A stretch of 12,873 nt of DNA, from NCBI GenBank assembly GCA_030950875.1, contig JAUZQS010000266.1, forward strand, positions 1 to 12,873. The letters are read 5' to 3'. The position numbers and the translations under genes were made by a program. Source of the stretch: Mariprofundaceae bacterium (GTDB lineage: Bacteria; Pseudomonadota; Zetaproteobacteria; Mariprofundales; Mariprofundaceae). Below are positions 7,359-12,873 of this stretch, in pieces. The notes beneath the pieces are model-generated. The model did no database searches and had not been told where the DNA came from. It was given only the letters and a program-made list of their open reading frames with translations. The number at the start of each line of letters is the position of its first letter. Positions within the stretch are counted from its first letter, which is position 1.

Positions 7359-8438
7359 CTACTTTATAAACCGAATTTGAAGGTTTAAATTCATAAACAA
7401 TTCGCCACTTTCTTCATATAATGTGCCAAAATCATGTCTAGAACTACTGGCTGTTTCTAACTTTGTATTATTCAATAAATAATTTTCAAATATATTCCGA
7501 TTATAAACGTGATAACACAGTACATCACCATCTTCTTTAACCACCAAATAACCGCCCGTAGCATCATATTCCCCAGACCATACTTTTGAAGGCATCATAC
7601 CTAAAGCAACATCAGTCAAAAAACGTTTCATTTTATATGTATAAAATTGATGCCCCGATGAAGCATCAAAACCCAATATATTTTCTTTTTCCACGACATC
7701 AACTAAGTCGACAACCTTCGAGAAAGTAGAATGATAAAACTCAAAGACTACCTTCGCCAGAAGTTGAGGAAGAAGGCTATCAATTAAAACAAGATTGTTT
7801 GAAAATATTTTTTGTTCTGTGCCTACAAAGCTAAATTTTCCGCCAGCTTTAATAACCTCTTCTATCCGATCTCTAATTTTACTCTTTGAGGAAATATTAT
7901 TAATTCTTTGAACTTCAACCTGACTCAACCTTGTATTAATTTTATATTTGAAATTGGTTGTTTTTCCAGCATTCAACAATGTCGATGGACTCCCCAGCCG
8001 TGATTTAATGCTAAAGCCAAGGGTCGAATTCTGATTGATTCGTTCATCATGGATAACAATAGTAATATCTGTTTTTGTCGATGAGTCTGCCTTTAAGGAT
8101 AAGCAATATATGTCACTCATAAAGCGTTCCATTTCTGGAATCGCAAAACTACCATTGCCTTCTTTTATCTTTTGGAATAAAAATTTTGCTTGTTTTTGAA
8201 AATCACAAACTGAAATTCTATGCAATTCGAGCTGATTGGAAGAAATAACCACAATATCTTGATCAATTGTATACTCATAGCTTCCATCCAACTCTTCCCT
8301 TAATATTTTAATAATAGGGTATATAATTTCCTCTATTTTTTCTAAATTCTCATCACCCGTATAAAGCAATGTATCCCCTAAAATTTTAAGAAGCGTATAA
8401 ATTTCACTCCACTCACCTTTATTCCCAGTTATAGCCAT
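7359..8438 (-). CDS. HpaII-family type II restriction endonuclease (predicted CCGG)
   Basis: The 359-aa product matches, as I remember it, the HpaII restriction endonuclease family (about 358 aa). It has the N-terminal G-N-K-G-E-W-S-E-I-Y (5-14) and the block G-F-S-I-K-S-R-L-G-S-P-S-T-L-L-N-A (141-157). A plausible nuclease centre is D124 in T-D-I-T-I-V-I-H with S-I-K at 143-145, resembling a PD-(D/E)xK arrangement; this assignment is inference. The recognition site CCGG follows from the family and from the neighbouring methyltransferase. The start ATG lies inside the methyltransferase gene (10-base overlap), so the nuclease is probably made only after the protective methylase by coupled translation. 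The region is clearly richer in A+T than the housekeeping genes, which suggests horizontal transfer. No controller gene is seen. Confidence 0.88.
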   Translation of the reverse strand: MAITGNKGEWSEIYTLLKILGDTLLYTGDENLEKIEEIIYPIIKILREELDGSYEYTIDQDIVVISSNQLELHRISVCDFQKQAKFLFQKIKEGNGSFAIPEMERFMSDIYCLSLKADSSTKTDITIVIHDERINQNSTLGFSIKSRLGSPSTLLNAGKTTNFKYKINTRLSQVEVQRINNISSKSKIRDRIEEVIKAGGKFSFVGTEQKIFSNNLVLIDSLLPQLLAKVVFEFYHSTFSKVVDLVDVVEKENILGFDASSGHQFYTYKMKRFLTDVALGMMPSKVWSGEYDATGGYLVVKEDGDVLCYHVYNRNIFENYLLNNTKLETASSSRHDFGTLYEESGELFMNLNLQIRFIK

Positions 8439-9703
8439 GATGAACCCAGTCGCTCAATTATTTTTTCTGCCGTTGCTTGTATAGCAGGCACTGCCACTGA
8501 GTTGCCAAATTGCCTATACGCTTGAGCATCAGCTACAACTATTTTAAATTTATCTGGGAATCCTTGTAATCGAGCCCACTCTCGAGGAGTCATTTTACGA
8601 ATACCTTCACGATTAACTTCACCTTTAATATGCGTTACTGGCACAAAGTTAGTTAGACGATGATCATAGATAAGATTCCTCTCACGTCCCATACCACCAC
8701 AAACAACTGCATTCGCAACATCATTATGAGCAACAATTTCATAGCCAAAGCCATTTCCTTTACTTTCATGCCGTGCGCGATGTGCTATCAAAGTATTTAA
8801 ATATTGATTTGATAAATAATATTTTACTGAAACTTCTTGTTCTTCCAAAATATCGGCAATCGTTGGCTGTTTAGTGAGAGGTTCTGGATATTCAAAAGTA
8901 TTTACGCCTAAATCTTTACGAAATCCAACAATAAAGATTCGTTCTCTATTTTGTGGAACTCCAAAGTTTTTGGCATTCATCACCTTTGGATCTGGCACAT
9001 AATAATTCAAGTCCGTTCGCAACACGTTTAAAATTGTAGCAAGTGTTCTGCCTTTATCGTGACTGCTTAGGCCTTTAACATTTTCCAACATAAATGCTTT
9101 CGGTTGGTGTTTGTTAATGATTTCAGCAACATCAAAAAACAACGTACCCCGTGTATCTTCAAACCCACCTCGCTTTCCAGCAATAGAAAATGCTTGGCAA
9201 GGAAATCCAGCGCATAGCACATCAAAACCATGAGGAATATACGCTTTTGTCTCTTTTTTAGTTATATCACCAAAAGGAATTTCACCAAAATTAGCTTCGT
9301 ATGTTTTTTGTGAATATTTATCCCATTCGCTTGAAAAAACACATGCTCCGCCTAAATTTTGCATAGCAACCCTAAACCCGCCAATACCCGCAAATAAATC
9401 AATAAATTTAAAGATTGGATTTTCAGGCTCTGGAAAAGGCACATCATGAATCAAATCAGGCAAATGATACTGAAGTGCACTTTCTGCTACTTCATATGAA
9501 ACAGATTTAGATGGGAATTTATCCGCCAATATACTCTGAACATAATCAATCGCGCTAGGACGATAAGCTTCCGACATATCATTGTTTGAATGATGCAAAT
9601 AGTGTGTCAATGATGCTTTTCCATTGCAATTATCTACAACTCTATTCGCTCTCGATGGCTTCTGATAAAAATCTTCTAGCGATATGTTGCTATCTAGTTT
9701 CAC
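8429..9703 (-). CDS. DNA (cytosine-5) methyltransferase, M.HpaII-like (predicted CCGG)
   Basis: This protective methylase transfers a methyl group from S-adenosylmethionine to C5 of cytosine. All hallmark motifs are present: I F-I-D-L-F-A-G-I-G-G-F-R (100-111), IV G-F-P-C-Q-A-F-S (166-173) with catalytic Cys169, VI E-N-V-K-G-L (207-212), VIII Q-N-R-E-R-I-F-I-V-G (251-260), IX around R-K-M-T-P-R-E-W-A-R-L-Q-G-F-P (369-383), X G-N-S-V-A-V-P-A (400-407). The target-recognition stretch G-G-M-G-R-E-R-N-L (337-345) and much of the rest closely resemble M.HpaII as I remember it. At 424 aa it has an N-terminal extension of ~65 residues over that enzyme. The start is GTG 9703 with AGGAG 10 bases upstream; the ATG at 9577 lacks a ribosome binding site. 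The ribosome binding site overlaps the stop of the extra ubi fragment. No vsr-like repair gene follows. Confidence 0.95.
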   Translation of the reverse strand: MKLDSNISLEDFYQKPSRANRVVDNCNGKASLTHYLHHSNNDMSEAYRPSAIDYVQSILADKFPSKSVSYEVAESALQYHLPDLIHDVPFPEPENPIFKFIDLFAGIGGFRVAMQNLGGACVFSSEWDKYSQKTYEANFGEIPFGDITKKETKAYIPHGFDVLCAGFPCQAFSIAGKRGGFEDTRGTLFFDVAEIINKHQPKAFMLENVKGLSSHDKGRTLATILNVLRTDLNYYVPDPKVMNAKNFGVPQNRERIFIVGFRKDLGVNTFEYPEPLTKQPTIADILEEQEVSVKYYLSNQYLNTLIAHRARHESKGNGFGYEIVAHNDVANAVVCGGMGRERNLIYDHRLTNFVPVTHIKGEVNREGIRKMTPREWARLQGFPDKFKIVVADAQAYRQFGNSVAVPAIQATAEKIIERLGSSWL

Positions 9704-9716
9704 TAATTAATTACTC

Positions 9717-9857
9717 CTATTTTTTCACAAATATCTCAGCTAATCTGCTTAGCGCAGGAAAATTCAAACCTATCGAGTTCTTCATTAAAAAACTTTTGAT
9801 CACACTGCCATTGCCCAAGCCTTTCATGCCTACTCCACGCAACATCGGCATACCTAG
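9717..9857 (-). pseudogene. 3' fragment of a second UbiH/UbiF/VisC-type hydroxylase gene
   Basis: On the minus strand the fragment encodes ~46 codons ending in TAG at 9717, including L-G-M-P-M-L-R-G-V-G-M-K and N-G-S-V-I-K-S-F-L-M-K-N-S. It aligns without gaps to the C-terminus of the intact hydroxylase near 11680-11800 (P-V-V-R-G-L-G-M-K ... N-A-S-V-I-K-S-L-L-M-K-N-S). About 21 of 34 residues match. In the best 64-bp block about 53 bases match, with several transversions, so it is not a fresh duplicate of the resident gene. Upstream homology ends at the inverted repeat. The methyltransferase starts 13 bp downstream, as if the restriction-modification genes had once been the next genes of a ubi operon. 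An ATG-initiated 44-aa peptide could still be made from it but is unlikely to be functional. Confidence 0.8.
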
Positions 9858-9927
9858 CCCGCATTATTCACAAATACTGCCACGCCCAGCGCAATCATCA
9901 CGTCGATTCATGAATAATGCGGGCTAG
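9854..9927. repeat. 17-bp perfect inverted repeat flanking a 40-bp core
   Basis: The left arm CTAGCCCGCATTATTCA (9854-9870) and right arm TGAATAATGCGGGCTAG (9911-9927) are exact reverse complements, separated by 40 bases with no ORF. It sits exactly between the ubi fragment and the mutL fragment. It could be a MITE-like element, the paired ends left by an insertion sequence, or a long hairpin. No transposase or convincing target-site duplication is seen next to it. Confidence 0.8.
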
Positions 9928-9950
9928 AAGTGTGGAGGTGAACACACGAT

Positions 9951-10140
9951 GCTGCCCTTAAAGCATATCTGCATGCGAAAGCACGATACCAAAGCAATCG
10001 AAGGCAAAGCTTCACCTCAAAAACCATGCGATGCAATGCAAATCATCGGAACTCGTAATTTTACTGGTAGCATGACGTTGTAATGTCAATTCCGCATTGG
10101 CAACGTGAGGTGCTAAAATATGAATATAATTTTCACTCAT
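9951..10140 (-). pseudogene. mutL: Broken 5' fragment of a second mutL
   Basis: ATG 10140-10138 overlaps the isomerase stop (ATGA). Translation gives M-S-E-N-Y then I-H-I-L-A-P-H-V-A-N, as in intact MutL, but jumps straight to L-Q-R-H-A-T-S-K-I-T-S-S-D-D-L-H. A 165-bp (55-codon) in-frame segment is missing, corresponding to intact-copy bases between the GGCA at 7074 and the GGCA at 7239. It held the E-L-I-E-N-S and D-N-G-S-G ATPase motifs. One 5-bp repeat unit is also missing (10026-10040 against 6996-7014), which shifts the frame into TGA soon after. Even with that frame restored, a CGA-to-TGA change would stop it. In the rest of the alignment I count 14 substitutions, all transitions; only the first five codons differ more deeply. 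It cannot make a working ATPase. Confidence 0.93.
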
Positions 10141-10733
10141 TCTTTCTCCAATGTATGCGCTGACTGACATGCTCGCGCCAAAAAAACCATATGATCAACA
10201 CCAAAAAGCATTTCAGACTTGCCTTGACCATGCAGTATAAATGTCGGCACGCCAAATAAACCCGCTTTTAGCCCTCTAGCAACATTCGTTTCAAACATAT
10301 CCGAGCTAAGCTCAAGCCATGTTTCTGGCAGTTCCTTATGCGCAAACACAGCTTGTAACCAACCTTCCTTTCTCGGATCAATATGACCCGACCAAAGCGC
10401 CTCAAATACCGCCAAGCAAAAACGCATTCTATGTTCACCTTGCAATGCTCCTGCAATCCGCAAGGCAGGGCGGCTATCGAAAGAGCCTGGACGAATCATT
10501 TTAAACGGCACATCCAGATAAGCCGCCCAGCGTTTTAAGTCCCGCAGAGAATATATGGCTTTATTCTTAATCGTCGATGGTGGAACATTGCCCGACTGAT
10601 GAATGATTTTCGGTAAATTGACAGGCAACCACTCAAATACCACCTTGTTTTCTGAAGAAAACTCTGCCAATTGTAGTGCCGCCAGATAGCTGTATGGGCT
10701 TATAAAATCAAAATAAAAATCAACATTTTTCAA
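10137..10733 (-). CDS. DsbA-family 2-hydroxychromene-2-carboxylate isomerase-like protein
   Basis: This is a thioredoxin-fold protein of the HCCA isomerase / GST-kappa family. The N-terminus reads D-F-Y-F-D-F-I-S-P-Y-S-Y-L-A (5-18), with S12 in the place of the catalytic serine rather than a DsbA C-x-x-C. The C-terminal half has the family's G-L-F-G-V-P-T-F-I-L. At 198 aa it has the usual length. The true substrate is unknown: a glutathione-dependent isomerase or conjugating role is likely, and naphthalene degradation need not be implied since no other catabolic genes are present. The start is TTG 10733 with GGTG 7 bases upstream; the nearby ATG at 10740 is in another frame. Its stop overlaps the ATG of the broken mutL, so it was once mutL's operon partner. 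Confidence 0.88.
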   Translation of the reverse strand: MKNVDFYFDFISPYSYLAALQLAEFSSENKVVFEWLPVNLPKIIHQSGNVPPSTIKNKAIYSLRDLKRWAAYLDVPFKMIRPGSFDSRPALRIAGALQGEHRMRFCLAVFEALWSGHIDPRKEGWLQAVFAHKELPETWLELSSDMFETNVARGLKAGLFGVPTFILHGQGKSEMLFGVDHMVFLARACQSAHTLEKE

Positions 10734-10739
10734 TATTCA

Positions 10740-10832
10740 TCACCAAAACCACCCTCCATCATCAAGTTTTTCTTTGCAACGCTGAATTTGAACTGCATAA
10801 CGTTCTGACCGATGCTTTACTTTTTTAGCCAC
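10740..10832 (-). other. Possible small ORF (30 aa) or truncated gene end just before the isomerase
   Basis: A frame open from 10910 to a TGA at 10742-10740 reads H-E-G-H-G-G-W-K-R-K-T-F-N-K-K-P and ends K-L-D-D-G-G-W-F-W. Its composition looks protein-like (Lys/Arg-rich, Trp), but TAG and TAA stops close the frame immediately upstream and there is no ATG. A GTG at 10832 would give 30 aa with a weak ribosome binding site. It may be the surviving end of a longer gene. I do not recognise it. Confidence 0.3.
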
Positions 10833-11020
10833 CTTTATCAGCCATGGTTTTTTATTAAAGGTTTTACGCTTCCAGCCACCATGCCCCTCATGATAAATTA
10901 CGGTGACAGTTTACTAAATACATTTAACTTTCACCCACACACTTTCTTTTCGACCCTGACCCTACCCAGATCACCCGAACCCGCCGCATCAATTAGCAGA
11001 ATGCCTGTTTCAAACATGAA
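10833..11020. other. Intergenic stretch with no recognisable gene
   Basis: About 190 bases between the small ORF and the toxin stop hold no supported gene on either strand. The minus strand has a G-rich run (GGGTAGGGTCAGGGTCG near 10970-10954) followed by an AT-rich piece. It may be the remains of a mobile element, but I see no terminal repeats and no transposase. No convincing terminator follows the toxin gene. Confidence 0.5.
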
Positions 11021-11296
11021 TCACCGATACACATCATCATGATCACCAATATCCAACAGTGTAATCACATGCTTACTTATTTTTAGCACCAGTGTAATAC
11101 GATAACTGTATGTGATACGGATAGCATGAAGACCTTTCATGCTGCCACTAAGCCCATGCAATTTTAGCGATGATTGAAAAGGATCTTGTTCCAATGCCAA
11201 CAGAGCAGTGGCTATTTTCTTTTTCAATTCAGGGTGTTGCTTGGCAAACCGTTTGGCTGATTTGATAAAAGAAGGTGTCCATTCAAGCTCAAACAT
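11021..11296 (-). CDS. RelE/ParE-superfamily toxin of a type II toxin-antitoxin pair
   Basis: The 91-aa basic protein has the compact RelE/ParE fold pattern: W-T-P-S-F-I-K-S-A-K-R-F near the start, a Lys-rich helix pair, K-L-H-G-L ... A-I-R-I-T-Y-S-Y-R-I strands, and the ending L-L-D-I-G-D-H-D-D-V-Y-R typical of this superfamily. Members either cleave mRNA at the ribosome (RelE, YafQ) or poison gyrase (ParE); the sequence alone does not decide between them. The start ATG 11296 shares a base with the antitoxin stop (TGATG), ensuring coupled synthesis. A TTG one codon earlier is also possible. Confidence 0.88.
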   Translation of the reverse strand: MFELEWTPSFIKSAKRFAKQHPELKKKIATALLALEQDPFQSSLKLHGLSGSMKGLHAIRITYSYRITLVLKISKHVITLLDIGDHDDVYR

Positions 11297-11559
11297 CAAT
11301 CTACGGAAAACATTTCACGAATTAGTGTCTCCGCAGTGCCCTTTTGCACTTGCCCAGCCGATACTTCTTCAAGCGAGGCTTTGATACGCAACTCCCATGC
11401 ATCATTCATCTCATCCATCATCTGCTGATACCTATCCTCAGTCATCACCACGTATTGAGGGCGATTATTCTTAATGATATGAACAGGTCCCGATTCAATC
11501 TGGGTATCGACAACGGAAATCCCTCGACGCTTAATTTCAAGGGCAGGTATTGTATTCAT
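11296..11559 (-). CDS. Phd/YefM-family antitoxin
   Basis: The 87-aa protein has the Phd/YefM N-terminal DNA-binding and dimerisation pattern: E-I-K-R-R-G-I-S ... G-P-V-H-I-I-K-N-N-R-P-Q-Y-V-V-M-T-E-D-R-Y-Q-Q-M-M. An acidic helical C-terminus follows that would wrap the toxin. The ATG at 11559 has GAGG 8 bases upstream; an upstream in-frame start at 11577 is less likely. It precedes and overlaps the toxin gene, the usual order for this class, and probably represses its own promoter through the palindrome at 11614-11631. Confidence 0.88.
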   Translation of the reverse strand: MNTIPALEIKRRGISVVDTQIESGPVHIIKNNRPQYVVMTEDRYQQMMDEMNDAWELRIKASLEEVSAGQVQKGTAETLIREMFSVD

Positions 11560-11591
11560 AGTTATCACCTCTAGCACTAAATGTGGTGCCT

Positions 11592-11631
11592 ATTATAGTA
11601 CCTTTAATAAAATGAACAATGCTCAATGTTC
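11592..11631 (-). promoter_or_regulatory. Promoter and candidate operator of the toxin-antitoxin operon
   Basis: On the minus strand a perfect TATAAT lies at 11597-11592, with TTGTTC at 11619-11614 as a weak -35 (16-bp spacing). The -35 overlaps an imperfect inverted repeat GAACA-8-TGTTC (11614-11631, plus strand). That is where a Phd/YefM repressor would be expected to bind and block the polymerase. The -10 is convincing; the operator role is inferred. Confidence 0.55.
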
Positions 11632-11676
11632 GATTACTTCAGTATCACATTGGTTTTCATATCAATCAGCGCTTCC

Positions 11677-12873
11677 TTACCCAATCTGTTTCGGCACTGG
11701 CAGCGTTAGTCCTGTCGAATTTTTCATCAACAAGCTTTTAATCACACTGGCATTACCCATGGCTTTCATGCCTAGCCCTCTTACGACAGGCAAGCCTGGA
11801 AACTGGCTGGTAAAAATGCGGTGCAACCCTTCCATCGAACCCATCACATTTAAAATATCAGGCATACGCAGTTTCATATAGCGATTAAGCACTGACATAT
11901 CACCCCAATCTTCACCATATTTCTTGGCATCAACAATTTCTTGCGCCAAAACCATCGCATCACGAAGTCCTAAATTTACACCAAGACCAGCCAACGGGTG
12001 AATCGTATGCGCAGCATCACCAATCAAAGCAAGGCGTGGTCGCACAAGGTGCATGGCTAGTTGAGCTTTCAAAGGAAATGCCGCACGTTTTCCAACTTCT
12101 TCAATGCGCCCCAACATCGGACCAAAGGTCAGATTTAATTCTTCTAAAAAACCAATATCATCCAATGCCATCAAACGCTCAACATCATCGCTAAATTGAC
12201 TCCAAACAATTGAGCAAAGACCATCTTGCATGGGCAGCATTGCCAAGGGGCCAGATGGGGTAAAGCGCTGAAAAGCAGTGCCATGATGCGGCATCATTGG
12301 GCGCACATTCGCAACAATGCCGCTTTGTTTATAATCACGGGAATAAACACCAATATCTGCCTGATCACGCAACCATGAACGTCCACCATCAGCTCCAACA
12401 ATTAAAGGTGCTGCAAGTTTATGCCCATCTTGCAATTCGATATGTACGGCATCGGCAAGCCAATCAACCTTGGCAATCGTCGCAGGACATAAAATTTCAA
12501 TATTATCGTACGGTAACAGCGTTTTCTTCAATGCCGCTTGCAGATGTGAATTTTGAACCAAGTAGCCCAGCGCATCGGATGCAATTTCATCGGCATCAAA
12601 GCGAATGCCACCAGCCTGTTGATCATCCCAAATACGCATGGTTCGCATTGCCTCACCATGCAAATGTTTCCATGCGCCCAATCCTTCTAATATTTGCTGA
12701 TTACCCAACACAATCGCCGATACACGGCAGTCCATACCCAAGGATTCAAATACTGAAGCTCCACCACGCTCTATCAACGTGATACGCAGTCCCGAATCTT
12801 TTAAAGCACACGCAAAGGTCAAACCGACCATGCCAGCACCAACCACCAACACATCCACTTGCTCTCTATGCCC
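11677..12873 (-). CDS. UbiH/UbiF/VisC/COQ6-family FAD-dependent hydroxylase (5' end may lie outside window)
   Basis: This is a flavoprotein monooxygenase of the ubiquinone-biosynthesis class, hydroxylating the polyprenyl-benzoquinol ring with NAD(P)H and O2. Numbering from the GTG at 12858, the FAD-binding Rossmann G-A-G-M-V-G is at 7-12, the D-G motif G-A-D-G-G-R-S-W-L-R at 155-164, and the second FAD motif G-D-A-A-H-T-I-H-P-L-A-G-L-G-V-N-L at 280-296. The total of ~393 aa is the family length. The frame stays open through the last five codons to the edge (G-H-R-E-Q before V-D-V-L-V-V-G-A-G), so the true start may lie just beyond 12873. Which ring position (UbiH, UbiF, UbiI) it acts on cannot be told from sequence. 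A diverged copy of its 3' end lies at 9717-9857. Confidence 0.92.
   Translation of the reverse strand, partial: GHREQVDVLVVGAGMVGLTFACALKDSGLRITLIERGGASVFESLGMDCRVSAIVLGNQQILEGLGAWKHLHGEAMRTMRIWDDQQAGGIRFDADEIASDALGYLVQNSHLQAALKKTLLPYDNIEILCPATIAKVDWLADAVHIELQDGHKLAAPLIVGADGGRSWLRDQADIGVYSRDYKQSGIVANVRPMMPHHGTAFQRFTPSGPLAMLPMQDGLCSIVWSQFSDDVERLMALDDIGFLEELNLTFGPMLGRIEEVGKRAAFPLKAQLAMHLVRPRLALIGDAAHTIHPLAGLGVNLGLRDAMVLAQEIVDAKKYGEDWGDMSVLNRYMKLRMPDILNVMGSMEGLHRIFTSQFPGLPVVRGLGMKAMGNASVIKSLLMKNSTGLTLPVPKQIG

Noticed and set aside
9854..9927. Integron attC site
   Set aside because: The arms lack the RYYYAAC/GTTRRRY core sites, and there is no integrase or cassette array.
9586..9927. Plus-strand ORF of 113 aa, and a similar plus-strand ORF at 11612-11881
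   Set aside because: Their resemblance to each other comes from both lying opposite ubi 3' ends. The minus-strand reading has the conserved hydroxylase residues.
10833..11020. Complete insertion sequence in the gap between isomerase and toxin
   Set aside because: No transposase frame, terminal inverted repeats or target duplication could be found.

Overview
The window looks like the chromosome of a mid-GC proteobacterium. The evidence is a ubiquinone-type FAD hydroxylase, a MutL with the endonuclease motif, and a mutL / miaA / hflX housekeeping run. No rRNA, tRNA or single-copy marker fixes the lineage further. Every supported gene reads on the minus strand, so the order of transcription runs from high to low coordinates.

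Layout in transcription order. (1) 12873-11677: UbiH/UbiF/VisC-type hydroxylase, running off the right edge. (2) 11559-11021: a Phd/YefM antitoxin and RelE/ParE-like toxin pair with its own promoter and a candidate operator. (3) 11020-10741: mostly non-coding, with a possible small ORF. (4) 10733-10137: a DsbA-fold 2-hydroxychromene-2-carboxylate isomerase-like protein. (5) 10140-9717: a scar made of the 5' end of a second, broken mutL, a 17-bp perfect inverted repeat, and the last ~46 codons of a second ubi-type hydroxylase. (6) 9703-7359: a two-gene type II restriction-modification system closely resembling HpaII (CCGG), low in GC, with overlapping genes. (7) 7280-1686: intact mutL, a 2-TM small protein, a CPA2/Kef-type antiporter, miaA and hflX, packed with overlaps or very small gaps like an operon. 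(8) 1616-925: two small predicted exported proteins with an ATGA overlap. (9) 818-1: a cyclic-nucleotide-binding-domain plus FHA-domain protein, cut by the left edge.

The most interesting part is the scar around the restriction-modification genes. The broken mutL copy begins exactly at the stop of the isomerase gene (ATGA overlap), as a native operon partner would. The methyltransferase begins 13 bp after the stop of the extra ubi fragment, and its ribosome binding site overlaps that stop codon. This suggests two versions of the same ubi-to-mutL interval, one carrying toxin-antitoxin plus isomerase and one carrying restriction-modification, that are now stacked in tandem. The broken mutL has an in-frame 165-bp deletion of its ATPase site, between short direct repeats. 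It has also lost one 5-bp unit of a tandem repeat that is still present in the intact mutL. Its other differences from intact mutL in the aligned part are all transitions. Together these point to loss and re-acquisition of mismatch repair, and to a 5-bp repeat in the working mutL that could act as a frameshift switch.
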